A DNA stretch of 64,000 nt from Stenotrophomonas sp. UBA7346 (GTDB lineage Bacteria > Pseudomonadota > Gammaproteobacteria > Xanthomonadales > Xanthomonadaceae): contig DKPB01000059.1 of assembly GCA_002471015.1 (NCBI GenBank), positions 496 through 64,495 on the forward strand. Direction: 5' to 3'. The notes below the pieces were generated by a model. That model saw nothing but the letters and a program-made list of their open reading frames with translations, was not told the DNA's origin and made no database searches. Below are positions 53,760 to 60,751 of this stretch, one piece after another (the stretch's first letter is position 1; each line of letters begins with the position of its first letter). The position numbers were made by a program, and so were the translations under genes.

Positions 53760-54716
53760 ATGCATCTTGTTGAAACGATGGCCTATGCGGGTGCTAAGCC
53801 TTGGCATGGACTGGGAAATAAACTCGAACAGCACCAACCCATTGAGGTCTGGAAGCGACAGGCAGGCATGGATTGGCAGATCGAGGACTCAGAGGTTCGC
53901 TTCATCACGGGTAGCAATGCCATTGGCGCCATCCACTCTTTTCCGGAGCAGAAGGTTCTCTATCGATCCGATACCAGGGAGCCTTTGGCAGTAGTGTCCA
54001 AACGCTTCAAGGTAGTCCAGCCTGGCGAGATCCTGGAGTTCTACCGTGAACTGACCCAGTACAGCGGCTTCGAGCTGGAAACCGCAGGTGCGCTCAAGGG
54101 GGGCAAGAAATTCTGGGCAATGGCCCGTACAGGCCAGAGCACTTCGATCAAAGGGCGTGACAAGGTGGATGGCTATCTGCTGTTGGCCACCGCATGCGAT
54201 GGCACCTTGGCCACCACTGCGCAGTTCACCTCAGTGCGCGTGGTCTGTAACAACACATTGCAGATTGCCTTGGGCGAGGGTAGTGGGGCTATCAAGGTTC
54301 CGCATCGCAGTCAATTCGACCCGGATGCGGTGAAGCGGCAGTTGGGAATTACCGTGTCAGCGTGGGATGGTTTTGTGGCAAGAATGAAGGCCCTTTGCGA
54401 CCGGGCTGTGGATCCTGATTCGGTTGATGGTCTGCTGCGTCGCGTCCTTACTTACCAAGGACAGGGTACCACCGCCGAGGTGGTCAACGAGCAGGCGCTG
54501 TCCAGTGTCCGTGCGCTGTATGAAGGAGGTGGCCCCGGTGCTTTGCTGTCTTCCAGTCGTGGGACAGCCTGGGGTGTCCTCAACAGTGTCACTGAGTACG
54601 TCGATCACCATCGTCGAGCCCGTAGCGATGATCACCGCCGGGATGCAGCATGGTTCGGTGCGGGAGCCCAGCTCAAGCAGCGGGCATGGGACGAAGTGAT
54701 GAAGCTGGTGGCCTGA
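53760..54716 (+). CDS. DUF932 (phage/plasmid-like) protein
   Basis: The 318-residue protein begins MHLVETMAYAGAKPWHGLGN and continues with FKVVQPGEILEFYREL and DGYLLLATACDGTLATTAQFT, the DUF932 pattern found in phages, plasmids and integrative elements of proteobacteria. The function is not known; association with recombination genes is common. GAGGGAA before ATG 53760 sets the start. TGA overlaps the ATG of the next gene. Confidence 0.82.
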   Translation: MHLVETMAYAGAKPWHGLGNKLEQHQPIEVWKRQAGMDWQIEDSEVRFITGSNAIGAIHSFPEQKVLYRSDTREPLAVVSKRFKVVQPGEILEFYRELTQYSGFELETAGALKGGKKFWAMARTGQSTSIKGRDKVDGYLLLATACDGTLATTAQFTSVRVVCNNTLQIALGEGSGAIKVPHRSQFDPDAVKRQLGITVSAWDGFVARMKALCDRAVDPDSVDGLLRRVLTYQGQGTTAEVVNEQALSSVRALYEGGGPGALLSSSRGTAWGVLNSVTEYVDHHRRARSDDHRRDAAWFGAGAQLKQRAWDEVMKLVA

Positions 54717-55225
54717 TGGGCGCGCGAGGAAATGCCGTCTCATTCAGCAAAACCGACGTGATCTTGGGTGATAGCGCTAATCGGGCTCGGGAAGACCGAG
54801 CAATTGCACGAGCACTGAGGATACTTGAGCAAAGGATAGTGCGCTCAGAGCACGTGCTGGGTGGGGTGAGTGAGGGCGCGGCGTTCTTCCGGCTGCGTTT
54901 GGGGGGCGAGCAGCGTGAACACTTCGAGGTTGCTTTCCTTAACACCCAGCTGCAACTGATCACGGTTGAGCGTCTGTTCTCCGGAACGATCGATGGAGCC
55001 GAAGTCCACCCGCGGATAGTGGCTCAAAGGGCTCTTGTTCTCAATGCATCGGCGGTGCTCTTGGCTCACAATCATCCAAGTGGAAGCACTCAGCCCTCTG
55101 TATCTGATCGGGCAGTCACTGCTCGACTGAAGGCAGCGTTGGACACGGTGGAAGTACGGTTGTTGGACCATTTCGTTGTCACTAGTCATGAGGTGGTCTC
55201 GATGGCCTCTCAAGGCATGGTCTGA
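54716..55225 (+). CDS. RadC-like JAB/MPN protein
   Basis: The 169-residue protein has the JAB/MPN metal motif LAHNHPSGSTQPSVSD near residue 118, preceded by the FLNTQLQLITVERLFSGTIDGAEVHPR segment typical of RadC. It lacks the N-terminal helix-hairpin-helix of full RadC (about 220 residues), as in the short RadC copies carried by mobile elements. It overlaps the DUF932 stop by one base. The activity of RadC proteins is unresolved. Confidence 0.88.
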   Translation: MGARGNAVSFSKTDVILGDSANRAREDRAIARALRILEQRIVRSEHVLGGVSEGAAFFRLRLGGEQREHFEVAFLNTQLQLITVERLFSGTIDGAEVHPRIVAQRALVLNASAVLLAHNHPSGSTQPSVSDRAVTARLKAALDTVEVRLLDHFVVTSHEVVSMASQGMV

Positions 55226-55303
55226 CAGACCTGCAGCGAGCAGTGCTGTCGCTTCGTCCATCCATCTTGCCCATATCGATAGCGTGAAATGAAAGACCTG
55301 ACC

Positions 55304-55326
55304 AAGGCCGCCCTGAGGGCGGCCTT
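55304..55326 (+). terminator. Hairpin between radC-like and yqaJ-like genes
   Basis: AAGGCCGCCC (55304-55313), loop TGA, GGGCGGCCTT (55317-55326), then TTCT. It lies just 21 bases before the yqaJ-like start, so it may regulate that gene as well as end the upstream transcript. Confidence 0.65.
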
Positions 55327-55346
55327 TTCTATTCTGGAGATTGCCA

Positions 55347-56336
55347 ATGAGTAAGCACACCGCATTACGTTTGGTTGATACGCGTTCACTGGATCGCCAG
55401 CAGTGGCTGGAGGTCCGCAATGGCGGCATCGGGAGTTCGGATGCTGCTACCGCCGTGGGGCTGAACCCCTACAAGAGTCAGCTGGAGCTATGGCAGGAGA
55501 AGACGGGGCGCAAGTCGATTGAAGAGGTTCCGCCTGGACAAGAGGATCCACGCTACTGGGGGACCCTGCTCGAACCCATGGTGGCCACGGCCTACCAGGA
55601 GCGCACGGGGAATCGGGTGCGCCGGGTCAACGCCGTTCTGCAGCATCCGACCTTCCCACACATGCTGGCCAACCTCGACCGTGAGGTGGTCGGCTCGTCA
55701 GAAGTGCAGATCCTGGAGTGCAAGATGGCTGGGGAGTTCGGTTCTCGGCTTTGGAAAGACGGGGTTCCTGAATACGTGCAGCTGCAGGTACAGCATCAGC
55801 TGGCAGTGACGGGGAAACAGGCGGCAGACGTAGCAGTGCTTCTGTGCGGCCAGGCATTGAGGATCCACCGTATTGAGCGAGACGAAGAGATCATCAGCCG
55901 CCTGGTGGTATTGGAGGCCCGGTTTTGGGAGCACGTCATCAATGACATTGAGCCACCAGCCGATGGCTCGGAGTCAGCGGCCAGGGCGTTGCGGAGCTTG
56001 TACCCAGGGAAGGACACCGTTGTCGATTTCAGTCAGGACCCGGAATTGGTCGAGACCTTCACCAACCTGGTCTCGTTCACTGAGGCAGTTGCCGAGCAGG
56101 AACAGCAGGTAGAACTGCTCAAGCAGACGCTGCAGCAAGCCATGGGGGACGCTTCCATTGCCCGGTTCGGTTCACTGGGAGAAGTCATCTACCGCCGTAG
56201 CAAGGATGGCACGTCACTGGATACCAAGCGGCTCGCAGCCGAGCACCCGGAGATCGCTGCGGCCTACACGGTAGTCCGTCCGGGATCGCGCCGATTCCGG
56301 ATCAACACCACGATCAAAGAGGTCACATCATGCTGA
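55347..56336 (+). CDS. YqaJ-family recombination nuclease
   Basis: The 329-residue protein has the YqaJ/lambda-exonuclease-like pattern. GGIGSSDAATAVGLNPYKSQLELWQEKTG is near residue 31, EPMVATAYQERTG near 77, the catalytic QILECKMAG near 122, and the YVQLQVQHQLAVTG motif near 145. Phage enzymes of this fold resect double-stranded DNA 5'-3' for single-strand annealing recombination. GGAG eight bases before ATG 55347 sets the start. It overlaps the next gene by seven bases. No separate annealing protein was recognised. Confidence 0.88.
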   Translation: MSKHTALRLVDTRSLDRQQWLEVRNGGIGSSDAATAVGLNPYKSQLELWQEKTGRKSIEEVPPGQEDPRYWGTLLEPMVATAYQERTGNRVRRVNAVLQHPTFPHMLANLDREVVGSSEVQILECKMAGEFGSRLWKDGVPEYVQLQVQHQLAVTGKQAADVAVLLCGQALRIHRIERDEEIISRLVVLEARFWEHVINDIEPPADGSESAARALRSLYPGKDTVVDFSQDPELVETFTNLVSFTEAVAEQEQQVELLKQTLQQAMGDASIARFGSLGEVIYRRSKDGTSLDTKRLAAEHPEIAAAYTVVRPGSRRFRINTTIKEVTSC

Positions 56337-57322
56337 AGGGACTGGCCATAACGCCGCCCGTGCTTGGGCGTATTTCAATCGGCCGGGTAGTAGAGCGCAA
56401 TGGCAAGCGGCTGCCAGAAAAGGACGATCAGTTCACCCTCACCAGCCAGGTACAGAACCGTGAGGGCTGGGTGCTGCACCCGCTGGATGAGGAATTGCGG
56501 CAGGCATCGGACGGTAACAAGCTGAGGTCCATTCCAGTGCGCCTGCTCTTCGACGATCCAACACTGAACCTGCGGGCTGACTACTCGCTGTTCAATCGAG
56601 AGAACGGAAGGCCGCTGTGTGTAGGCAATGGAGACACCTGCCGGCGTGCTGGGCCTGAAGGCATGGAGACGCTGCCTTGCCCTGGGGCGGATGCGTGCAA
56701 GTTTGCCAGTGGCAGCTGCAAAGCCTATGCCCGCCTGAATGTAGTGATCGGGGACCGGGAGGGGGATGCGATGGGCAGCTTTGTTCTGCGCACCACCTCA
56801 TACAACACCATCCGCACACTGGCAGCACGGCTGCACTACCTCAGTGCAGTGTCGGGCGGAAGGCTGTCTTGTCTGCCGCTCGAGCTGAAGCTGCGGGGCA
56901 AATCCACGACGATGAGCTATCGATCAGCGATCTACTACGTCGATCTGGTGGTTCGGAGCGGGCTGACGCTCGAACAGGCTGTCGCAGAGGCGGTTGAGCG
57001 ACACGCAACAAGAGCTGCAGCGGGCATCGACCAAGCGGCCCTGGATGAGGCGGCGAGACAGGGCTTCGCTAACGGGGCCTTCGAGAGGACCTGGACGAAG
57101 ACGTGCCGGCCGTGGTCGAGGAGTTCTATCCATCAGGCCAGGGTGAAGTTGTGCAGGTATCAGCTAACGGAAGTCTCAAGGACAGACTGGAAGCGCAAGC
57201 ATCCCGATTGGCGTCGTAAGGGAAGTAGTACCTGTTCGGATTTGTGCCAAGTACGGATAGGAGATAGTTCAGGCCCAGACCGGACATCGGATGGAACGAG
57301 GCGGTCCGGGAGCAAAAAGTAA
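56330..57322 (+). CDS. 'Hydrolase or metal-binding' mobile-element protein, frameshifted at the 3' end
   Basis: The first 252 residues follow a family known from genomic islands, starting LKGLAITPPVLGRISIGRVV and with Cys-rich segments (NGDTCRRAGPEGMETLPCPGADACKFASGSCKAY) that look metal-binding. Beyond GAFE (ends 57085) the straight reading becomes Arg/Ser-rich and abnormal and ends at 57322. If the frame moves to start at GAC 57088, 43 sensible residues follow (DLDEDVPAVVEEFYPSGQGE, then ending in RLEAQASRLAS) and stop at TAA 57217-57219. An extra AG in the GAGAG run at 57083-57087 explains this. The gene may be inactive or the extra bases may be an error. Function unknown. Confidence 0.75.
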   Translation: MLKGLAITPPVLGRISIGRVVERNGKRLPEKDDQFTLTSQVQNREGWVLHPLDEELRQASDGNKLRSIPVRLLFDDPTLNLRADYSLFNRENGRPLCVGNGDTCRRAGPEGMETLPCPGADACKFASGSCKAYARLNVVIGDREGDAMGSFVLRTTSYNTIRTLAARLHYLSAVSGGRLSCLPLELKLRGKSTTMSYRSAIYYVDLVVRSGLTLEQAVAEAVERHATRAAAGIDQAALDEAARQGFANGAFERTWTKTCRPWSRSSIHQARVKLCRYQLTEVSRTDWKRKHPDWRRKGSSTCSDLCQVRIGDSSGPDRTSDGTRRSGSKK

Positions 57323-57540
57323 CGAGACGGGCCAGGGATCGAAAGCTCCCTGGCTGGTAAGTGGCTGATTTTTTTGTGTTTTAGTCGGCGATGAGCGTGC
57401 CTGTAAAAAAACTGGATTTTTTTTCCCTTCTTCCGCTACGGGAGCAGGCAGACACTGAGCCCGTCGAAGGCCAACCACCTTCGATAGGAAACCGGCCGGG
57501 TTCCTTCCTGAGACGTACAACAACACGAAGGAATCAAAAC

Positions 57541-57846
57541 ATGAAGTACATGACGAACAGTCTACGTCAGGGCGTAGACAAGAGCCCGACTTTGCCCAAC
57601 GTGGATCAGACGGAAAGTCAGACCGGCTGGCCGGATAGCCCGACGCTGCGCTTGAAGGAGCTGATCAAGCTGCTGCGTGTCAGCAGGAGCAAGGCCTACG
57701 AACTCATGAAGTCCGATCCGGACTTCCCGAAGGGCATTCCGCTCTATGACAGCGAACTGTCCCCGAAGTTCTACTGGACGCATGAGGCCATGGCATGGGC
57801 TGAAGGGCGTGCCGTCAAGTTCCGTCGTGCGAAGGAGGCGAAGTGA
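57541..57846 (+). CDS. AlpA-like helix-turn-helix regulator
   Basis: The 101-residue protein contains LRLKELIKLLRVSRSKAYELM and PDFPKGIPLYDSELSPKFYWTHEAMAWAEGR, the AlpA/MerR-like pattern of small regulators that control excision in integrative elements. AAGGA nine bases before ATG 57541 sets the start. Its stop overlaps the next gene. The 218 bases before it are a non-coding stretch with a run of T (57416-57425) and no clear hairpin. Confidence 0.75.
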   Translation: MKYMTNSLRQGVDKSPTLPNVDQTESQTGWPDSPTLRLKELIKLLRVSRSKAYELMKSDPDFPKGIPLYDSELSPKFYWTHEAMAWAEGRAVKFRRAKEAK

Positions 57847-58190
57847 TGATGACTAACCTCGTAAGCCACACCTCGCCTCTTGACGCACTCACGCACGCTC
57901 TTGGTGAACAGTTGTCCAAGGGGAAGAACAAGCTTGAGCAGGATTTCAGGGAGGCCTATCCGATCCTTGAAGAGCACATCGCAAGGAAGATGCGCAAGAA
58001 GGTCTTGGTAGATCAGTTCAATGCTGCGTACAAGCATGAGCTGAACCTGATTCAATTCCGCAAGCTGCTCAAGGAGGAGCGTGCTCGTCGCCATGCGGAT
58101 GGCGATGCTACCCGGTGCCAGAGCTGTGGCCAGCTGTTGGTCGAGGCCGAAGAAAACACCGCTGCTGAGACGACAGAGGAGGATGCATGA
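57843..58190 (+). CDS. Small protein with CxxC tail, unknown function
   Basis: The 115-residue protein is not recognised. It is charged and helical (VLVDQFNAAYKHELNLIQFRKLLKEERARR) and ends with CQSCGQ and an acidic tail, resembling half a zinc ribbon. The start overlaps the AlpA-like stop and its end overlaps the DUF3987 gene (ATGA), so the three are one translational unit. It could be a partner or DNA-binding accessory of the DUF3987 protein. Confidence 0.7.
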   Translation: MMMTNLVSHTSPLDALTHALGEQLSKGKNKLEQDFREAYPILEEHIARKMRKKVLVDQFNAAYKHELNLIQFRKLLKEERARRHADGDATRCQSCGQLLVEAEENTAAETTEEDA

Positions 58191-59644
58191 TGACAACCAA
58201 TTGGCAGCGTTATGCCCCCAAATATCCCCTGGAAACCTTTCACCATGTTGCACGTGAGGCAGGCCTTGAGCTCCTTCGCAATGTTCAGGTACCCGATGCA
58301 ATGGTAGGCATGGGCCTAATCAATGCCATTTCGATGGCTTGCCAGGGACTGATCGATGTCAAGTTGCCGACCGGCCAGATCAGGCCAGTAACGCAGAACT
58401 TGATGCTTGTGGCTGAATCTGGAGAGCGCAAGTCGACGGTCTTCGAGCTGCTGCAGGTACCTTTTCGCGATGCAGATACGAAAGCGATGACTGCGTTCAA
58501 GCAGCAGTCTGAGTCTTATGAGATCGAGCTCGGACTCTGGATGGCCAAGATGAAGGGACTGAGGAGTGCGATCAGTAAAGCGGTTGCTGCTGGTAAGGCT
58601 GTGGAAGCGCTGGAGGAGCAGCTGAAGGAGTATGCAGAAAAGAAGCCTCTGCAACCTCGCCTGCGCTGTTTCCTGAGGCAGGACATCACGGCCAAGGCCA
58701 TCATGGAGGCAGTGCAGGGAGATGGTGAGTCCATCGCCATCACAACTGACGAAGGTCACATGCTGTTCAAGATCGAGGCAATGGCGAATGTGGGCCTGCT
58801 CAATCGTCTCTGGGATTCACCAGGAATGATGCCGTTGGATCGTGCGGAGAACGAGCATCTGATTGCTATGAATCCGCGCGTGTCGGTCAGCATCATGACC
58901 CAGTACGAACCGCTCAAGCAGTTCCTCAATAGGCGAGGTTCTGTCGCTAAGGGAAGTGGGCACTGGGCACGTTATCTGGTCGCTTGGCCTCGATCCATGA
59001 TGGGCTACCGGCGAATCGAGGACGTGGAGCCGGTATGGGAGCATCTGCCGGCATTCCATGAGCGGATCGCGGAGTTGTTATCCAAGTACAAAGAGATGTC
59101 AGCCTCGGGCCCCACTACTCGTGAAGTGATGTGCTTCTCGGTTGATGCGAGGGCGCGTTGGGTAGAGTTGGCATCAGAAACGGAGTCCTTGCTACGCGAC
59201 GGGGAGTACTTGAGTGATATCAATGACTTCGCGGCAAAGATCATGGAAATCGTTGCTCGACTTGCTGCATCGATGCAGTACTTCAGTGGAGAGGGCGGTG
59301 ACATCACCCTCGATACGATCAATCGTGCTTTCGACATCGTTCGGTGGCATGTTGAGGAATACAAGCATCTGTTCTCGCCTGCGTTCGTGATGGCTCAGGA
59401 CCAAGTTGATGCCCAAGCACTGGATAGTTATCTCTTCACGCGGTGGTGGCAGGGGCGTTATTCCGATACATACGCACCTAAGAATCAGATTTTGCGCTGT
59501 GGACCTGTACGTGACCGAGCAAGGCTGAATGCAGCTATCTCGGTTCTTGAAGGCCAGGGAGCAATTCAGATCTGCAGTGGGTACCGGGACAAGAGGACGT
59601 ATCTGCGCTTGATGAATAACTACTTCGATCGGAGGGCGCTGTAA
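58187..59644 (+). CDS. YfjI-like DUF3987 protein
   Basis: The 485-residue protein resembles YfjI/DUF3987 of prophages and islands. LMLVAESGERKSTVFELL near residue 75 is the P-loop-like motif (SGERKS form typical of the family), and ITTDEGHMLFKIEA near 185 may be Walker B. The C-terminus GYRDKRTYLRL looks like a winged helix. Such proteins are thought to act in replication of satellites and plasmids, but the mechanism is not known. A strong terminator follows 19 bases after the stop. Confidence 0.8.
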   Translation: MMTTNWQRYAPKYPLETFHHVAREAGLELLRNVQVPDAMVGMGLINAISMACQGLIDVKLPTGQIRPVTQNLMLVAESGERKSTVFELLQVPFRDADTKAMTAFKQQSESYEIELGLWMAKMKGLRSAISKAVAAGKAVEALEEQLKEYAEKKPLQPRLRCFLRQDITAKAIMEAVQGDGESIAITTDEGHMLFKIEAMANVGLLNRLWDSPGMMPLDRAENEHLIAMNPRVSVSIMTQYEPLKQFLNRRGSVAKGSGHWARYLVAWPRSMMGYRRIEDVEPVWEHLPAFHERIAELLSKYKEMSASGPTTREVMCFSVDARARWVELASETESLLRDGEYLSDINDFAAKIMEIVARLAASMQYFSGEGGDITLDTINRAFDIVRWHVEEYKHLFSPAFVMAQDQVDAQALDSYLFTRWWQGRYSDTYAPKNQILRCGPVRDRARLNAAISVLEGQGAIQICSGYRDKRTYLRLMNNYFDRRAL

Positions 59645-59663
59645 GCGGTCTTTATACCAAGGG

Positions 59664-59691
59664 AGCCCCGGCGATAGGCCGGGGCTTTTTT
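59664..59691 (+). terminator. Terminator after the DUF3987 gene
   Basis: AGCCCCGGC (59664-59672), loop GATAG, GCCGGGGCT (59678-59686), then TTTTT. Confidence 0.92.
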
Positions 59692-59715
59692 GCTGTGGTC
59701 AGTAGGTGCCATTGC

Positions 59716-59740
59716 GATTCTGCGACTTTGTCGCAGAATC
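59716..59740. repeat. Perfect inverted repeat downstream of the relaxase
   Basis: GATTCTGCGAC (59716-59726), loop TTT, GTCGCAGAATC (59730-59740): an 11-bp perfect palindrome 31 bases beyond the stop of the relaxase gene. No T run follows on either strand, so it is more like a protein-binding or structural site than a terminator. Confidence 0.7.
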
Positions 59741-59770
59741 ACTGGGTGAGGTACTGGCCTCTGCCCGGTT

Positions 59771-60496
59771 TTAAGTGACTGAAGCTACCTGCGCTTCTTT
59801 ACGGCATTGAGCATACTGTGACTTCTCTGCATCTGCCATCTCCTTGACGAAGCGTTGGCCGAGGTGGCGCTCCGGTGACCTGGTAATGCCCTGGTCGCGC
59901 AAGCTGCGGTGGTCTACACGGGCGGAGTATCCGTTCTCAGCAAGGAACTGATTCTGGGTGTCCGCTACAAGCTTTCGCTGTGCAGTCACCTGCTGCTTCA
60001 ACTCCATTGGGCTCTTTCCGCCACTATCCTTGCGGCATCCGCCTGCGGAAGGGTTCTTGGCGTTGTAGCGGGCGAAGGTCTGTTCAGGTGTACGGGGGAT
60101 GCCATCAGGCAGTCTGTCCGAGCACATCAGATGGATGTGCGGGTTCGGATCGCCACCGAGTTTTCCTTCAGGTGCATGAAGCGCGTATTGGTAGGGTTTG
60201 TTCCCTGCGAGATTCTTTGCAAGCCGGTCGGCAAGTTCGACCTGCTGTTCAGTACTGAGCTCACTCGGAAGAGTGATTTCATGTTCTCGGTACACTGCTC
60301 CGTTGGCACGCTCATGCTTGTCAGCAACGCTCCAGAACCGTTTCGGATCATCTCCTGCCCATTCGGGCATGTTCCCATGTGCTGTTTGGACGAGGTCCTT
60401 TTTGTCGCTATGTGATCCTTGCCGTTCGATGTAGTTGGCGTGCCTGCGTGCGCTGCCTTTCTTTCCGCTTTTGATGCTGTAGTGGAAACTTGCCAT
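59771..60496 (-). CDS. MobA/MobL-family relaxase
   Basis: The 241-residue protein begins MASFHYSIKSGKKGSARRHANYIERQG, the MobA/MobL N-terminus with the catalytic Tyr (one of YS or YIE). It carries the HUH metal motif PHIHLMCSDR near residue 121. Relaxases of this MOBQ type nick oriT and pilot the strand in conjugal mobilisation. It is shorter than IncQ MobA and carries no primase part, so it contains the relaxase domain alone. AAGGGTGA before the ATG is the ribosome binding site. It is opposite to the DUF3987 gene. Confidence 0.87.
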   Translation of the reverse strand: MASFHYSIKSGKKGSARRHANYIERQGSHSDKKDLVQTAHGNMPEWAGDDPKRFWSVADKHERANGAVYREHEITLPSELSTEQQVELADRLAKNLAGNKPYQYALHAPEGKLGGDPNPHIHLMCSDRLPDGIPRTPEQTFARYNAKNPSAGGCRKDSGGKSPMELKQQVTAQRKLVADTQNQFLAENGYSARVDHRSLRDQGITRSPERHLGQRFVKEMADAEKSQYAQCRKEAQVASVT

Positions 60497-60525
60497 TGCT
60501 GTATCACCCTTTCTCTTTGGAGAAT

Positions 60526-60557
60526 AAAAAAGCCGACAAGAGTGATTCTTGTCGGCT
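60526..60557 (-). terminator. Terminator upstream of the relaxase gene, minus direction
   Basis: AGCCGACAAGA (60531-60541) pairs with TCTTGTCGGCT (60547-60557), an 11-bp stem. On minus it is followed by TTTTT (60526-60530). It ends leftward transcription coming from the gene at 60752, or attenuates the relaxase transcript. Confidence 0.85.
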
Positions 60558-60599
60558 CTAGGTGGATGCTCATGATCAAAGGGTGTTGCGATTAGATAG

Positions 60600-60620
60600 A
60601 AAGGGTAAGTGCGCGTACCA
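60600..60620 (+). other. Candidate oriT nic region (IncQ/MOBQ-like)
   Basis: GGTAAGTGCGC at 60604-60614 matches the core of the IncQ (RSF1010/R1162) nic region, TAAGTGCGC followed by CCT; here GTA follows instead. It lies about 110 bases upstream of the MobA/MobL relaxase start, where oriT is expected. An inverted repeat next to the nic site, as in R1162, is not clear. The rest of 60560-60751 has no coding signal. Confidence 0.55.
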
Positions 60621-60751
60621 CACCCTGCCTGTAATCTATCGTCAGTTCTATTTGATTCCTATTCCCTTCGATACCTTTCGATCTTCGTGTTTTTGCTTTG
60701 AAGGGCGTAAGTGAGTTTCTACATATGTATAATGGTGGTGCAAGTTAAAAA

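Noticed and set aside
53487..53837. Minus-strand frame of 116 codons in the stretch after the BREX operon
   Set aside because: Overlaps the leader hairpin and the start of the DUF932 gene, with no motifs and no ribosome binding site.
59909..60415. Plus-strand frame of 168 codons opposite the relaxase
   Set aside because: Antisense shadow of the MobA/MobL gene, which has the HUH motif and a good ribosome binding site.
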